A stretch of DNA of 64,000 nt, from positions 1,178,001-1,242,000 of the forward strand of contig NC_017045.1 in the NCBI RefSeq assembly GCF_000252855.1. The letters run 5' to 3'. The notes below the pieces were generated by a model. The model saw only the letters and a program-made list of their open reading frames with translations. It was not told the DNA's origin and ran no database searches. The stretch is from Riemerella anatipestifer ATCC 11845 = DSM 15868. Its GTDB lineage: Bacteria > Bacteroidota > Bacteroidia > Flavobacteriales > Weeksellaceae. This document shows positions 43,204 through 52,442 of the stretch, piece by piece; the stretch's first letter is position 1, and the number at the start of each line of letters is the position of its first letter. A program made the position numbers and the translations under genes.

Positions 43204-43530
43204 ATGAACATAGAATATGATCAACTAGAAGAACTGTGTAAAAAAATTGAAAGCAGAGTAAAAAAACAAAAAATAACACTTCATTTTAAAGAAGTTCTTA
43301 ATTATATTTATATAGATGATAACAAAGATTTTTTTTTCAAGCCCTATAAGACTGAAATTTTTTCTACAGAATTATATAATTTCCTATTTCTAGAGGATGA
43401 TAATGGAATTTATAGAGAATGGGTACTATTAAAATTAGTAATAGAGTTCAGCAATGGTGACTTAATAGAGGTTGATAAAATAGAAGAGACTATTTACCTT
43501 AAATTAAAAGACCTTTCATTGATAGAGTAA
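43204..43530 (+). CDS. Candidate cytoplasmic immunity protein of the fourth cassette
   Basis: 108 residues, no signal peptide, acidic and aromatic (FFFKPYKTEIFSTELYNFLFLEDDNG). Starts 7 bases after the frameshifted toxin cassette. Unknown family; the position is that of an immunity gene. Unlike its neighbours it should stay in the cytoplasm, which suggests that this cassette's toxin acted there. Confidence 0.6.
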   Translation: MNIEYDQLEELCKKIESRVKKQKITLHFKEVLNYIYIDDNKDFFFKPYKTEIFSTELYNFLFLEDDNGIYREWVLLKLVIEFSNGDLIEVDKIEETIYLKLKDLSLIE

Positions 43531-43533
43531 TTT

Positions 43534-43614
43534 ATGAGAAATAATCTAACCTATTGGGAACTCCTACAAGAAAGGGAATTCCCTATAACCAAGTATTATA
43601 ATTTTTATCACTAA
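43534..43614 (+). CDS. Possible 26-codon micro-ORF or gene remnant
   Basis: ATG 43534 to TAA 43614, starting 3 bases after the preceding stop. The product (TYWELLQEREFPITKYYNFYH) contains no known motif. A 12-base perfect palindrome AGGGAATTCCCT lies inside at 43573-43584. It may be a remnant of a further cassette rather than a gene. Confidence 0.25.
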   Translation: MRNNLTYWELLQEREFPITKYYNFYH

Positions 43615-43665
43615 ATATGAAACCATTTTATCAACAATCATATTCGTAAAAATAAAAATAATAGT

Positions 43666-44178
43666 ATGGATTTAAAAATAACATTAAAAAGTCAACTCTA
43701 TGCATTAAGAGAGCTTATTATAATAAGTATTGTTTATTTTGGAATTCTGTACTTGTTGTATTCAAATACAGAATTGGATTTGTTCAAAATATTGTTCCTA
43801 TCAACATTTGCTTTTTATTTTATTGTTTTTCTTTTGCCTGTAATGGTATTGCATATTAATTATCTAAACAACACATATAAACATCTTAGAATTGAACAAA
43901 ATAAACTAACTATCAATAATACTATTTATACAGAAAACGAGATTGATAAGATTATGATTTATGCTACATCGCAACATTTTAGCAATTCCGTTGGAGTATC
44001 TGCCTTACCATATAACGATTATTACTATTATATTAGGGTAGATTTAAAAAATGGAGAAAAAATAAATCTGTCCTCTTTGATAGATTATAAAATAGATAAA
44101 ATAATTACAGAAAACTTTAAATCTATTAAAATAAACAAAAACTCCTCTTCTTTTGTTTCTCTACTAATAATTAAATAA
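43666..44178 (+). CDS. Two-helix membrane protein, unknown function (possible immunity protein)
   Basis: 170 residues. Two transmembrane segments (about 15-33 and 42-64) followed by a cytoplasmic strand-rich domain (HLRIEQNKLTINNTIYTENEIDKIMIY and YIRVDLKNGEKINLSSL), which resembles a YcxB/PH-like fold. Last gene of the A/T-rich toxin island. It could be an immunity protein whose toxin is gone, or an unrelated passenger. Confidence 0.6.
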   Translation: MDLKITLKSQLYALRELIIISIVYFGILYLLYSNTELDLFKILFLSTFAFYFIVFLLPVMVLHINYLNNTYKHLRIEQNKLTINNTIYTENEIDKIMIYATSQHFSNSVGVSALPYNDYYYYIRVDLKNGEKINLSSLIDYKIDKIITENFKSIKINKNSSSFVSLLIIK

Positions 44179-44237
44179 TGCAGGTAAATAATTATTACAG
44201 GTCAACTTGATAAACCATAAATCTAACTTTTTATACT

Positions 44238-44245
44238 TAAATTTG
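44238..44245 (+). promoter_or_regulatory. Possible -7 element of the aldehyde dehydrogenase gene
   Basis: TAAATTTG, 49 bases before the ATG at 44295; no -33 TTG at the right distance. Confidence 0.35.
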
Positions 44246-44294
44246 TAGCTTTCTCCCTTTAAATAGGAAAGCTTCAATTTAAAAATAAACAAGA

Positions 44295-45578
44295 ATGATT
44301 GATAAAATTGACCTTGCCAACACCAAATTTAACCAATGGAAAAACCACTCTTTTCAAGAGAGACAACTATTGTTCAAAAACTTAGCAGATATATTAGAAG
44401 AGCATAAACATACCTACGCCAACATCATTACCACAGAAATGAATAAACCCATTTCTCAGTCCTTATCGGAGGTAGAAAAATCAGCAATGATGACTCGTTT
44501 CTATGCTGCTATAGACGCTAATGTATTAGCTCCAGAATATATCCAAACAGACTTTAATATTAGCCAAGTCCACCATACACCTCTAGGGGTAATTTTAGGA
44601 GTAATGCCTTGGAATTTCCCTTTTTGGCAGGTGCTTCGTTTTGCAGTGCCTACCATTTTAGCAGGGAATACCGTTATCGTAAAACACGCTTCCATTTGTA
44701 CCCAAAGTGGAGATGCCATAGAGGAGGCTTTTCTAAAAGCTGGGTTTCCTGAAGGCGTATTCCAGCATTTAAAAGTAGGACATCAAGACATCGAAACTAT
44801 ACTAAAACACCCTGCTGTACAAGGTGTAAGCCTTACAGGAAGTGATTTGGCAGGAAGTAGTGTGGCTTCCATAGCGGGAAGGGAAATCAAAAAATCAGTT
44901 TTAGAACTTGGTGGTAGCGATGCGTTTATAGTTCTAGAAGATGCTGATTTAGAACAAGCAGCAGAAGTAGGTGTTTTAGCAAGATTACAAAACTGTGGAC
45001 AAACTTGTGTCGCTGCCAAAAGATTTATCATTCACCATAATATAGCCAATGCTTTCCTAGAATTGTTTACTAAAGCCTATCAAAAGTATCAACCATCAGA
45101 CCCTCTAAATCCCAACACCATATTGTCGGGTATGGCAAGAAAAGACCTCGCTGATGAACTAGAACAACAATATCAAAAAGCCATTGCTAACGGTGCAGAA
45201 ATTATCATTCCCTTAGAACGATTGTCTGATAAAGAATTTAAACCAGGGCTTATCTTAGTAAAAAAAGGTAATCCTATTCTAGCCGAAGAATTATTTGGGC
45301 CTCTCGGTATGATAATGATAGCTCAAACCGATGATGAAGCTCTAGACTTAGCCAATGACATTCCGTTTGGATTAGGAAACTCCGTCTGGACTAAAAACCA
45401 AAATAAAGCTCTTGATTTTGCTCTAAAGCTAAATTCTGGCACCGTGGCTATCAACTCTATGACCAAATCTGACCCAAGACTTCCGTTCGGTGGAGCTAAA
45501 AAATCAGGTTATGGAACAGAATTATCTGCCCTAGCCCTTAAAGAGTTTACTTATCCTAAAACCATCGTAGGAAATTAA
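44295..45578 (+). CDS. NAD(P)-dependent aldehyde dehydrogenase, succinate-semialdehyde type
   Basis: 427 residues. Cytoplasmic enzyme oxidising an aldehyde to the acid. PWNFPFWQVLRFAVPTILAGNTVIVKHA is the cofactor site; Glu204 (LELGGSD) is the general base and Cys238 (CGQTCVAAKRF) the nucleophile. LPFGGAKKSGYGTEL and the GQTC form point to the Sad/YneI succinate-semialdehyde group. It is about 25-30 residues shorter at the N-terminus than usual family members, though no upstream in-frame start is evident. Returns the sequence to core composition after the toxin island. Confidence 0.87.
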   Translation: MIDKIDLANTKFNQWKNHSFQERQLLFKNLADILEEHKHTYANIITTEMNKPISQSLSEVEKSAMMTRFYAAIDANVLAPEYIQTDFNISQVHHTPLGVILGVMPWNFPFWQVLRFAVPTILAGNTVIVKHASICTQSGDAIEEAFLKAGFPEGVFQHLKVGHQDIETILKHPAVQGVSLTGSDLAGSSVASIAGREIKKSVLELGGSDAFIVLEDADLEQAAEVGVLARLQNCGQTCVAAKRFIIHHNIANAFLELFTKAYQKYQPSDPLNPNTILSGMARKDLADELEQQYQKAIANGAEIIIPLERLSDKEFKPGLILVKKGNPILAEELFGPLGMIMIAQTDDEALDLANDIPFGLGNSVWTKNQNKALDFALKLNSGTVAINSMTKSDPRLPFGGAKKSGYGTELSALALKEFTYPKTIVGN

Positions 45579-45600
45579 AATCAAATTTCATCATCTAAAT

Positions 45601-45640
45601 AAAAAACCATCAGACATAAAATCTGATGGTTTCTTTTTTA
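45601..45640. terminator. Bidirectional terminator between aldehyde dehydrogenase and pyk
   Basis: Perfect 11-bp stem AAACCATCAGA / TCTGATGGTTT (45604-45614 with 45622-45632), A-run on the left and T-run on the right. Confidence 0.88.
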
Positions 45641-45656
45641 TCCTTATAGCATTACT

Positions 45657-47102
45657 CTATATTGTAGAAAGCCTTAGTGTGTTGGTTTTTCCACCGTTGT
45701 GTACAGGCATTGCATTAAGATTAACCACAAAATCTCCTTTTTCTACAAAGCCATAGTTGCAAGTAAGCATATTAACTTGTATCACGGTTTCGTCCGTAGT
45801 TTTCTCCATATCATAGTAGAATGCTCTAACACCCCAAAGTAGGTTAAGCATCGTAAGCACCCTTCTATTAGCACTATAAACAATAATGTGCGAGTTTGGT
45901 CTATGTGCAGAAATTTGGAAAGCTGTATAGCCAGAATGGGTAAGCGTAATAATGGCCTCTGCCCCTGCACTCTTAGCTATATTAACTGCCGATAAACAAA
46001 TTTTATCTGTGATAAATCTTTCATCTAAACAGCTTATCTGATTATCTAAAATACTATTTCTGTCGTAGTAGTAGTTGGTGGTTTCTATACTCTTTACTAT
46101 TTTAGACATATTCTTCACCACATCTACAGGATAACGCCCTACAGAAGTTTCTCCAGACAACATCACTGCATCAGCACCGTCTAACACCGAGTTTGCAACA
46201 TCATTTACCTCCGCTCTAGTAGGCGTAAGACTCGTAATCATAGTCTCCATCATCTGAGTAGCAATAATTACAGGCTTAGCGTAAGCTCTTGCTTTTTTAA
46301 CTAGAGTCTTTTGAATTACAGGAACTTCTTCCATAGGCACCTCTACACCTAAATCTCCACGAGCCACCATAATCCCATCACACTCCATGAGAATTTCGTC
46401 TATATTTTTCACCCCTTCAGGCTTCTCTATTTTGGCAATAATAGGTGTCTTAAAATTATTTGTTGGGTGATTCTTAATAAGTTCCTTTAAATCTTTTATA
46501 TCCTGCGCATGACGAACAAACGACAATGCAATCCAATCTAACTCTAAGTCTAAAATAAAGTTAGCATCTTTAATATCCTTCTCTGTAAGGGCAGGAAGCG
46601 ATACATTGGTATTAGGAAGGTTAACCCCTTTTTTAGAACTTAATGGTCCTCCTTGAATCGTTTTAGCACGAACGGTGTCTTTTAAGTTGGTCTCGATAAC
46701 CTCTAACACCAGTTTACCATCATCTATTAAGATTCTTTCCCCTACTTTTACATCTTGTGGAAACTGTTGGTAAGTCATATATACCCTAGTTGAATCTCCT
46801 TCTACATTTTCGTTAGTAAAAGTAAGAATATCCCCAGGATTAAGATATGAGCCTTCTTTTACAACCCCTACTCTTAGTTTTGGACCTTGTAAATCTCCTA
46901 ATATCGAAACTGAATAACCATATTCTTGATTGATTTCTCTTATCAGCTCCACATTTCTCCTCACCAAATCATAATCTGCGTGAGAAAAATTTATTCTAAA
47001 AACATCTACACCTGCCTTAACCAGCTCTAACATTGTTTCTTTAGAAGATGATGCAGGTCCTAATGTTGCTATTATTTTTGTTTTCTTTAACTTCTTATTC
47101 AT
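45657..47102 (-). CDS. pyk: Pyruvate kinase
   Basis: 481 residues; last step of glycolysis, PEP plus ADP to pyruvate plus ATP. N-terminal KTKIIATLGPASSS, the active-site lysine segment IIAKIEKPEGVKNIDEIL, MVARGDLGVE, and VMLSGETSVGRYPVDVV are all present. The start overlaps the end of the IPExxxVDY gene by 8 bases. Last gene of the acpP-fabF-rnc run. Confidence 0.97.
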   Translation of the reverse strand: MNKKLKKTKIIATLGPASSSKETMLELVKAGVDVFRINFSHADYDLVRRNVELIREINQEYGYSVSILGDLQGPKLRVGVVKEGSYLNPGDILTFTNENVEGDSTRVYMTYQQFPQDVKVGERILIDDGKLVLEVIETNLKDTVRAKTIQGGPLSSKKGVNLPNTNVSLPALTEKDIKDANFILDLELDWIALSFVRHAQDIKDLKELIKNHPTNNFKTPIIAKIEKPEGVKNIDEILMECDGIMVARGDLGVEVPMEEVPVIQKTLVKKARAYAKPVIIATQMMETMITSLTPTRAEVNDVANSVLDGADAVMLSGETSVGRYPVDVVKNMSKIVKSIETTNYYYDRNSILDNQISCLDERFITDKICLSAVNIAKSAGAEAIITLTHSGYTAFQISAHRPNSHIIVYSANRRVLTMLNLLWGVRAFYYDMEKTTDETVIQVNMLTCNYGFVEKGDFVVNLNAMPVHNGGKTNTLRLSTI

Positions 47103-47565
47103 AGTACTGAATGGTTTGATAGAGTTCTTGCTCTGGACTTAATAACATTTCCTGTATAGGAAATACCAAGTTATTAGGCAACAAAATTACAGAAAAATCG
47201 GATAAAAACTCCTTTGTTAACAGAATATAATCTACATCTCTATATTCTGGCAACAAATAAGTCTCTTCCACTAGATTTGAAAACAAATCATAATGAATTC
47301 CGTCCTCTAATTTGGTATCATAAAATTTATTCGCTATAAAAGTGTATGTACATTTAGTAATTTCATCATAAGTTTGATACTGTACAAACAAATACAAGCG
47401 CCCTCCTTTTTTTAAAATAAAATCCTTCTCTCTGCTAAACTTAAAGCTATTTAGGAGGTTGATATTAAAAAACAATTCATAATCTTGTATTTTTTGAGAA
47501 AGTCTTAATAATCCTATTGAGATTTCTTCTTCCTCTATATCAAGAAATATTTTATTGTCTTTCAA
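47095..47565 (-). CDS. IPExxxVDY family protein
   Basis: 156 residues. The conserved motif appears as LPEYRDVDYILL near residue 110; the family, named after this motif, is restricted to Bacteroidota and regularly lies between rnc and pyk, as here. No enzymatic residues are evident and its function is unknown. It overlaps rnc by 14 bases and pyk by 8, so all three are translationally coupled. Confidence 0.88.
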   Translation of the reverse strand: MKDNKIFLDIEEEEISIGLLRLSQKIQDYELFFNINLLNSFKFSREKDFILKKGGRLYLFVQYQTYDEITKCTYTFIANKFYDTKLEDGIHYDLFSNLVEETYLLPEYRDVDYILLTKEFLSDFSVILLPNNLVFPIQEMLLSPEQELYQTIQYYE

Positions 47566-48295
47566 TTATCTTTTCTTTTTTGTTTAATGTATAAAATGCT
47601 CTTTGTGCAGCCTTTTCTTCCGATTTTTTCTTAGAAGTTTCCGTAGCACTAGCCACTTTACTACCACCTACAAAAATATAGGTTTTAAACATCTTTACTT
47701 TACTTGGTAAAAACTCTTCCTCGGTTTTATAGTCTATCTTAATTTTATTCTTTTGACTCCACTCTAACAACAAGCTCTTATAACTTATAATTTTATTTTC
47801 AAGTTTAAGCATTTCCGAATGAGTAAGAATCTTAGACAACACCACTTTTTGACATTTTTCGTAGCCAAAATCCATATAAATAGCTCCAACCAAAGCCTCT
47901 AAGAGATTTCCCGACAGGTCTGCTACAAACTTAGAACCATTTTTCAAAACTAGAGAAGTCAAATTTAGCTTTTCTCCTATCTGATTAAGGTTCTTCCTAT
48001 TAACAATCTTAGATTTCATTTGGGTTAAAAACCCCTCACTCTCCTGTGGATACTGCCTGTAAAGATAATAGGAAACTATACTCCCTAGAACGGCATCTCC
48101 TAAGAACTCTAGCCTATCATAATTGAGTTGACTGGAAGTACTTTTGAGAGAAAAAGCCTCCTGATACCAAGAGACTTCTTTAGGCTGTATACCCAATATT
48201 TTTTCTAATCCTTTTACTATAAAAGCCTCTCTTTGTGTATATCTTGGCTTCTTTCGTCTAGATAAAATTCTATTGAAATAGCGTCCGATTTTCAT
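47552..48295 (-). CDS. rnc: Ribonuclease III
   Basis: 247 residues; cleaves double-stranded RNA in rRNA and mRNA processing. The catalytic signature DRLEFLGDAVLGSIVSYYLY is present, with the second acidic cluster near ALVGAIYMDFGYEK, then a C-terminal dsRNA-binding domain (SYKSLLLEWSQKNKIKIDYKT to KSEEKAAQRAFYTL). Three bases after fabF. Confidence 0.95.
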   Translation of the reverse strand: MKIGRYFNRILSRRKKPRYTQREAFIVKGLEKILGIQPKEVSWYQEAFSLKSTSSQLNYDRLEFLGDAVLGSIVSYYLYRQYPQESEGFLTQMKSKIVNRKNLNQIGEKLNLTSLVLKNGSKFVADLSGNLLEALVGAIYMDFGYEKCQKVVLSKILTHSEMLKLENKIISYKSLLLEWSQKNKIKIDYKTEEEFLPSKVKMFKTYIFVGGSKVASATETSKKKSEEKAAQRAFYTLNKKEKIIERQ

Positions 48296-48298
48296 TCT

Positions 48299-49543
48299 TT
48301 AGACTTTCTTGAATAGCACACACGCATTGTGTCCACCGAAGCCAAAAGTATTGCTCATTGCAACATTAACCTTCTTTTCTACTGCTTTATTGAACGTAAA
48401 GTCAAGACGACTATCTATTTTTTCATCGTCTGTAAAATGGTTAATTGTAGGTGGAACAACATCATGAATAATAGTTCCTATGGCAGCAATAGCCTCTACA
48501 ACACCTGCTGCTCCCAGCAAATGTCCTGTCATAGACTTTGTAGAATTGATTTGTATATCAAAGGCGTGGTCACCAAGTAATCTAGAAATTGCGTTAGATT
48601 CTGCAATATCTCCTAATGGCGTAGATGTCCCATGCATATTGATGTGGTCTACCTCATCAGCAGTAATTCCTGCATCTTCTAGACAGTTCTTCATTACCAA
48701 ATAAGCTCCCAAACCTTCTGGGTGCGGTGCCGTCATATGATGTGCATCTGCACTCATACCTCCACCTTTAAGCTCTGCGTAAATAGTTGCCCCTCTTCTC
48801 TTTGCGTGTTCATACTCCTCTAAGATAATACACCCCGCACCTTCCCCTAGAACAAAACCATCTCTATCTTTATCAAAAGGTCTAGAAGCTGTTTTAGGGT
48901 CGTCATTTCTTGTAGAAAGTGCCATCATCGCATTAAAGCCGCCCACTCCACTTGCCGTTACGGCAGCCTCGGAACCTCCACAAACAATAACATCAGCTTT
49001 ACCAAGCTGGATTAACATTTTAGAGTCTATGATTGCATTAGCCGAAGACGCACAAGCCGATACCGTAGTATAGTTAGGTCCGTGGAAACCATATTCAATA
49101 GAAATATGCCCTGGTGTAATATCCGCAATCATTTTAGGAATAAAAAACGGATTAAATCTAGGAATATCCGACTTTGCCCAGTCTAAAACTTCCTTCTCAA
49201 AAGTTTCTAGTCCACCAATACCAGACCCCCATACAACCCCTACTCTGTTTTTATCAACCTCTGTACTAGTTATACCAGAGTGTTCTATAGCTTCTCTAGC
49301 GGCTACAATTCCCAATTGAGTATTTCTATCCATTTTCTTTGACTCTTTTCTGTCAAAAAAATCTAATGGATTGAAGTTTTTAACCTCGCAAGCAAATTTA
49401 GTTTTAAAATTAGTGGCATCGAAAAGAGTAATTGGAGCAGCACCGCTCTCACCTTTTACAAGGTTTTCCCAATATTCTTTAGCATTATTTCCAATAGGTG
49501 TAATAGCACCAAATCCGGTAACAACTACTCTTTTCAATTCCAT
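48299..49543 (-). CDS. fabF: 3-oxoacyl-[acyl-carrier-protein] synthase II
   Basis: 414 residues; condenses malonyl-ACP with acyl-ACP in fatty-acid elongation. Catalytic Cys164 (VSACASSANAI), the two histidines in NMHGTSTPLGD and NSTKSMTGHLLGAAG, and the terminal FGFGGHNACVLF are in place. Follows acpP by 28 bases. Confidence 0.96.
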   Translation of the reverse strand: MELKRVVVTGFGAITPIGNNAKEYWENLVKGESGAAPITLFDATNFKTKFACEVKNFNPLDFFDRKESKKMDRNTQLGIVAAREAIEHSGITSTEVDKNRVGVVWGSGIGGLETFEKEVLDWAKSDIPRFNPFFIPKMIADITPGHISIEYGFHGPNYTTVSACASSANAIIDSKMLIQLGKADVIVCGGSEAAVTASGVGGFNAMMALSTRNDDPKTASRPFDKDRDGFVLGEGAGCIILEEYEHAKRRGATIYAELKGGGMSADAHHMTAPHPEGLGAYLVMKNCLEDAGITADEVDHINMHGTSTPLGDIAESNAISRLLGDHAFDIQINSTKSMTGHLLGAAGVVEAIAAIGTIIHDVVPPTINHFTDDEKIDSRLDFTFNKAVEKKVNVAMSNTFGFGGHNACVLFKKV

Positions 49544-49571
49544 AAATTTAAGTTTTTGATAAAAATACTAA

Positions 49572-49811
49572 TTATTTATTTACCACTTCTTCTACATAAG
49601 CAATAGCGTGCCCTACTGTAGTGATTTTCTCCGCTTGATCATCAGGGATTTGGATGTTGAATTCTTTTTCGAATTCCATAATAAGCTCCACAGTATCTAG
49701 CGAATCTGCTCCTAAATCATTAGTAAAACTAGCTTCCGGAGTTACTTCTGTTTCCTCCACATCTAACTTATCTGCGATAATCGCCTTTACTCTTGATGCA
49801 ATGTCTGACAT
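49572..49811 (-). CDS. acpP: Acyl carrier protein
   Basis: 79 residues, acidic four-helix carrier of growing acyl chains. The phosphopantetheine attachment site is Ser37 in [11 protein letters not shown] choose ATG 49811 ([11 protein letters not shown]): a longer frame exists only from a TTG that is part of the promoter -7 element. First gene of acpP-fabF-rnc-IPExxxVDY-pyk. Confidence 0.96.
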   Translation of the reverse strand: MSDIASRVKAIIADKLDVEETEVTPEASFTNDLGADSLDTVELIMEFEKEFNIQIPDDQAEKITTVGHAIAYVEEVVNK

Positions 49812-49841
49812 AATATTAAGTTTTAAAATTATTATTCGGTG

Positions 49842-49849
49842 CAAATATA
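49842..49849 (-). promoter_or_regulatory. Promoter -7 element of acpP
   Basis: Minus strand TATATTTG, 30 bases before the acpP ATG. Confidence 0.55.
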
Positions 49850-49920
49850 TGAAATTTCACTTCAATTTATATTCTTTTTGAAAAAATTTCGGAGTTTTCG
49901 GGTATGCCCCTTTGTTTGTA

Positions 49921-49958
49921 TTAAAATCCCCGTACTCTATGGCAACAAGGTACGGGGA
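49921..49958 (-). terminator. Terminator after the outer-membrane barrel gene
   Basis: 9-bp stem TCCCCGTAC / GTACGGGGA (49927-49935 with 49950-49958), 14-base loop, followed on the minus strand by TTTTAA. Confidence 0.75.
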
Positions 49959-49966
49959 AGGTTGGG

Positions 49967-50482
49967 TTAGAAACTATAGCCTAGTCTTAAGTGAAGGTCT
50001 ATCTCGCCGTAGTTACGATTGTTAAACTCGTGGCGGAAGCCTAATCCTGCTCCTACTTCATAGTGCAAGTTACTACCTAAATTACGCCTAATCCCCCATT
50101 TAGGAACTATGGAAATACTGCTATAATCGGTATAATTTGAACTAAAAGACTTTTCTGGTCTGTAAGATACACCCATGGTTAAGAAATTGGCCGCATTAGA
50201 CGAAGTATCTCGCCCTTTTTCTGCTCTTTTTTTAATATTGTAGTAGTATCTTGGCTCTACAGACGCATCTAGAAACCAGCCTGTCCCTGTACCTACATAC
50301 CATTTGGGCATCACTCCTAATTCGGTGCGTAATGCAAGTTGGTCTGCTAGACCTATCTCGGTATTTACCCACGCTCCCACAAATCCTATCTGCACATTGT
50401 AGGCAGTAGATTCTACTTTTCCTACTTCTTGTCCAAAGCAAAGGGCGGAGACTAATCCTAGTAAAAGTGTTAATTTTTTCAT
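49967..50482 (-). CDS. Outer-membrane beta-barrel protein
   Basis: 171 residues; signal peptide (SALCFGQ), then short alternating strands ending in LHLRLGYSF with a terminal Phe. The size fits an eight-stranded barrel of the OmpA/OmpW-like type. Function unknown. It has a well-formed promoter and its own terminator. Confidence 0.8.
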   Translation of the reverse strand: MKKLTLLLGLVSALCFGQEVGKVESTAYNVQIGFVGAWVNTEIGLADQLALRTELGVMPKWYVGTGTGWFLDASVEPRYYYNIKKRAEKGRDTSSNAANFLTMGVSYRPEKSFSSNYTDYSSISIVPKWGIRRNLGSNLHYEVGAGLGFRHEFNNRNYGEIDLHLRLGYSF

Positions 50483-50541
50483 TGTTTATAGTTTTTAGTG
50501 TTATAAAAAAAATAAATTATTAATCATATTCGAGTACAAAC

Positions 50542-50572
50542 CAAATTTATATACTCACATTTATATATGCAA
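50542..50572 (-). promoter_or_regulatory. Promoter of the outer-membrane barrel gene
   Basis: Minus strand TTG (50572-50570), 20-base spacer, TAAATTTG (50549-50542), 60 bases before the ATG. Confidence 0.65.
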
Positions 50573-50646
50573 TACCTTGTTGTATTTTTTTATTTTTACT
50601 AAAATAAGCACTTAAAAAAGGGTAATAGATTACAAAAAAACAAGAC

Positions 50647-51978
50647 TTATCGAAGCCTCATTAGATATTTTATAACCACCCCACTATAAAGAACCCCTGA
50701 AAAAAAGACGGCTAATAGATGGGCGTACCCTACCCCTAAAATCCCAAAATAGGGTTGTAAGGCAAAGATGAGGAGGACGAGCAATACTACCGACAGTGTG
50801 GAAATGATAAGATGCAACCTCGTCCTTTCAATCGCAAAGACCAAATTGCTAAACGGCGTCCTAAGCATCATACCTACCACTGCAGCTACTAAGAAAACAT
50901 TAAATAAGTGTGTCTGTCCTAAATATTGAGTTCCAAAAAGACTCATAATCTCATTGGCATAAGCTTTTCCCAAGCCCCAAATCAATACTGATAGCGCCGA
51001 GAATAAGACTAAATATTGAGTAATGTACCTTTTGATAAATGCTTTATCTTGATGGTGTTTGCATAGTTTAGGGTAGTCATTATGAATGAACACTCGTGAT
51101 AGGAAAATTAAATTTAACGGTATGAGCGAAGCCGTTTTGTATTCCGCCAAGACCCCCTCACTAAACAACACCCCAATCATAAATATATCCGTAAGCAAGA
51201 ACAACTCTTGCATAAGGCTCGCAGCGGCGGTAGAAAGGTTAAATCGCCAAAGTGATTTTACCGAGAGTGGTTTCAGTACTACTTTTCTGAACTTCCTAAA
51301 CCCCAAAAAGAATATAAAGTAAGGCGACAAACACAAGGCTAAGACATAACCCCTAAGCCCTAACAATGGGGTAAGCCCCAATACCAACGCCAACAAGGCA
51401 ACACTATTGACAATCTCCAAAAGAGCAAATTTCCTATTACGGAAAGAGGCTCTACAAGAGGCTTTATAGACTTCCAAAAAGAATAATCCCACAAGCCTTA
51501 CCAAGAACCACAACACCAAAAAAAAGACTTCTAATTGTTGCCCAAACATTACCAATGCAAGTATAAAAACCAATGCATTTATAACCAACTGCCCCAACAA
51601 ACCATAGTATAATGAATAAGCTTCTAGGTTTTCAAAATCGATTGAGCGGTCTAATTGACTGCCAAATTTTAATAACCCTTGATAAGTCCCCAACCCTACA
51701 AAAGGAATGAAAAAGGAAATAAAGTTTTGGACCTTAAACACCATTCCCAAATCTTCTTTTAGTAATACTCTAGCGACATAAATATTAACGAGAAGCAAAA
51801 CTAATTTTGAAATCAGCATCGCCGAAGCCGTCCAAAAACCGTTGTTCTTGAAAAAAGATTTTAGAAAAAATATATTTGATTTTAATACTTTTAATACTGA
51901 CAAAATAGCTGTAATTTTGTTTCGGTAAAAATAATAACTTACAGATGACTTTCCTAAATATAGCCTACCAAAAATCAA
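50647..51978 (-). CDS. Polysaccharide flippase (Wzx/MOP-like) membrane protein
   Basis: 443 residues with about twelve hydrophobic segments. The FWTASAMLISKLVLLLVNIYVARVLLKEDLG start and FILGF/VFAIERTRLHL regions are those of the MOP-superfamily polysaccharide exporters that flip lipid-linked sugars. The start is doubtful: from ATG 51978 the first 34 bases overlap the divergent gene, and TTG at 51903 (LSVLKVLKSN) would avoid this. No clear promoter. Confidence 0.8.
   Translation of the reverse strand: MIFGRLYLGKSSVSYYFYRNKITAILSVLKVLKSNIFFLKSFFKNNGFWTASAMLISKLVLLLVNIYVARVLLKEDLGMVFKVQNFISFFIPFVGLGTYQGLLKFGSQLDRSIDFENLEAYSLYYGLLGQLVINALVFILALVMFGQQLEVFFLVLWFLVRLVGLFFLEVYKASCRASFRNRKFALLEIVNSVALLALVLGLTPLLGLRGYVLALCLSPYFIFFLGFRKFRKVVLKPLSVKSLWRFNLSTAAASLMQELFLLTDIFMIGVLFSEGVLAEYKTASLIPLNLIFLSRVFIHNDYPKLCKHHQDKAFIKRYITQYLVLFSALSVLIWGLGKAYANEIMSLFGTQYLGQTHLFNVFLVAAVVGMMLRTPFSNLVFAIERTRLHLIISTLSVVLLVLLIFALQPYFGILGVGYAHLLAVFFSGVLYSGVVIKYLMRLR
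51912..51919 (+). promoter_or_regulatory. Possible -7 element for the 51945-53301 gene pair
   Basis: TAATTTTG, 25 bases before the first ATG at 51945. It lies inside the 5' part of the divergent flippase frame. Confidence 0.4.
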
Positions 51979-52442
51979 AAAAGATGTATTATTTCTTTGT
52001 AGGATTCATCGTACTCACTTTGATAAGCCACATCTTTAGGACGAGTAGCACCCCTTTTTTCATCTATGCAATGTACTCCGCTCCCGTCCCCATACAGAAT
52101 GACTTTTCGTTTTTTGTGATAAAGAAAAGCGACGGCAAAATTTTCAATCATCCTGAATTATGGAATCATCATAAGCGAATCGTGTTTTACTATTCGTCAA
52201 GAACTTGGGAGCAACTTTTAGGTCAAGACAGCCCAGAAACCGCATTCCACAAAAAAGTCTATCCTTCCGCTAACAAAAACTACTTAAATACACATTATCC
52301 CAAATGGCTCTTTAGATACATACAACAAGTGGAAGGTAAGAAGTTAGACCACATCACTTTATACAAAGTAACTGTAAACTACGACAAACATAATAAATAC
52401 TCCGTAAAAAATGTTGAAAAAATATTTACGCAAGGGCAATAG
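51945..52442 (+). CDS. Hypothetical protein with N-terminal membrane helix
   Basis: 165 residues. One transmembrane helix (about 15-35, YYFFVGFIVLTLISHIF) and a soluble, mostly polar remainder with WEQLLGQDSPETAFHKKVYP. No family recognised. Met14 (base 51984) is an alternative start that would remove the overlap with the flippase. Its end overlaps the next gene by 32 bases, so the two are coupled. Confidence 0.65.
   Translation: MTFLNIAYQKSKKMYYFFVGFIVLTLISHIFRTSSTPFFIYAMYSAPVPIQNDFSFFVIKKSDGKIFNHPELWNHHKRIVFYYSSRTWEQLLGQDSPETAFHKKVYPSANKNYLNTHYPKWLFRYIQQVEGKKLDHITLYKVTVNYDKHNKYSVKNVEKIFTQGQ

Noticed and set aside
31960..44178. Toxin island as a transposon or prophage
   Set aside because: I found no transposase, integrase, terminal inverted repeats or phage structural genes; the cassettes look like recombination products behind one RHS gene.
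49812..49844. Longer N-terminus of acpP
   Set aside because: It depends on a TTG inside the promoter -7 element, and ACP proteins begin at the next Met.
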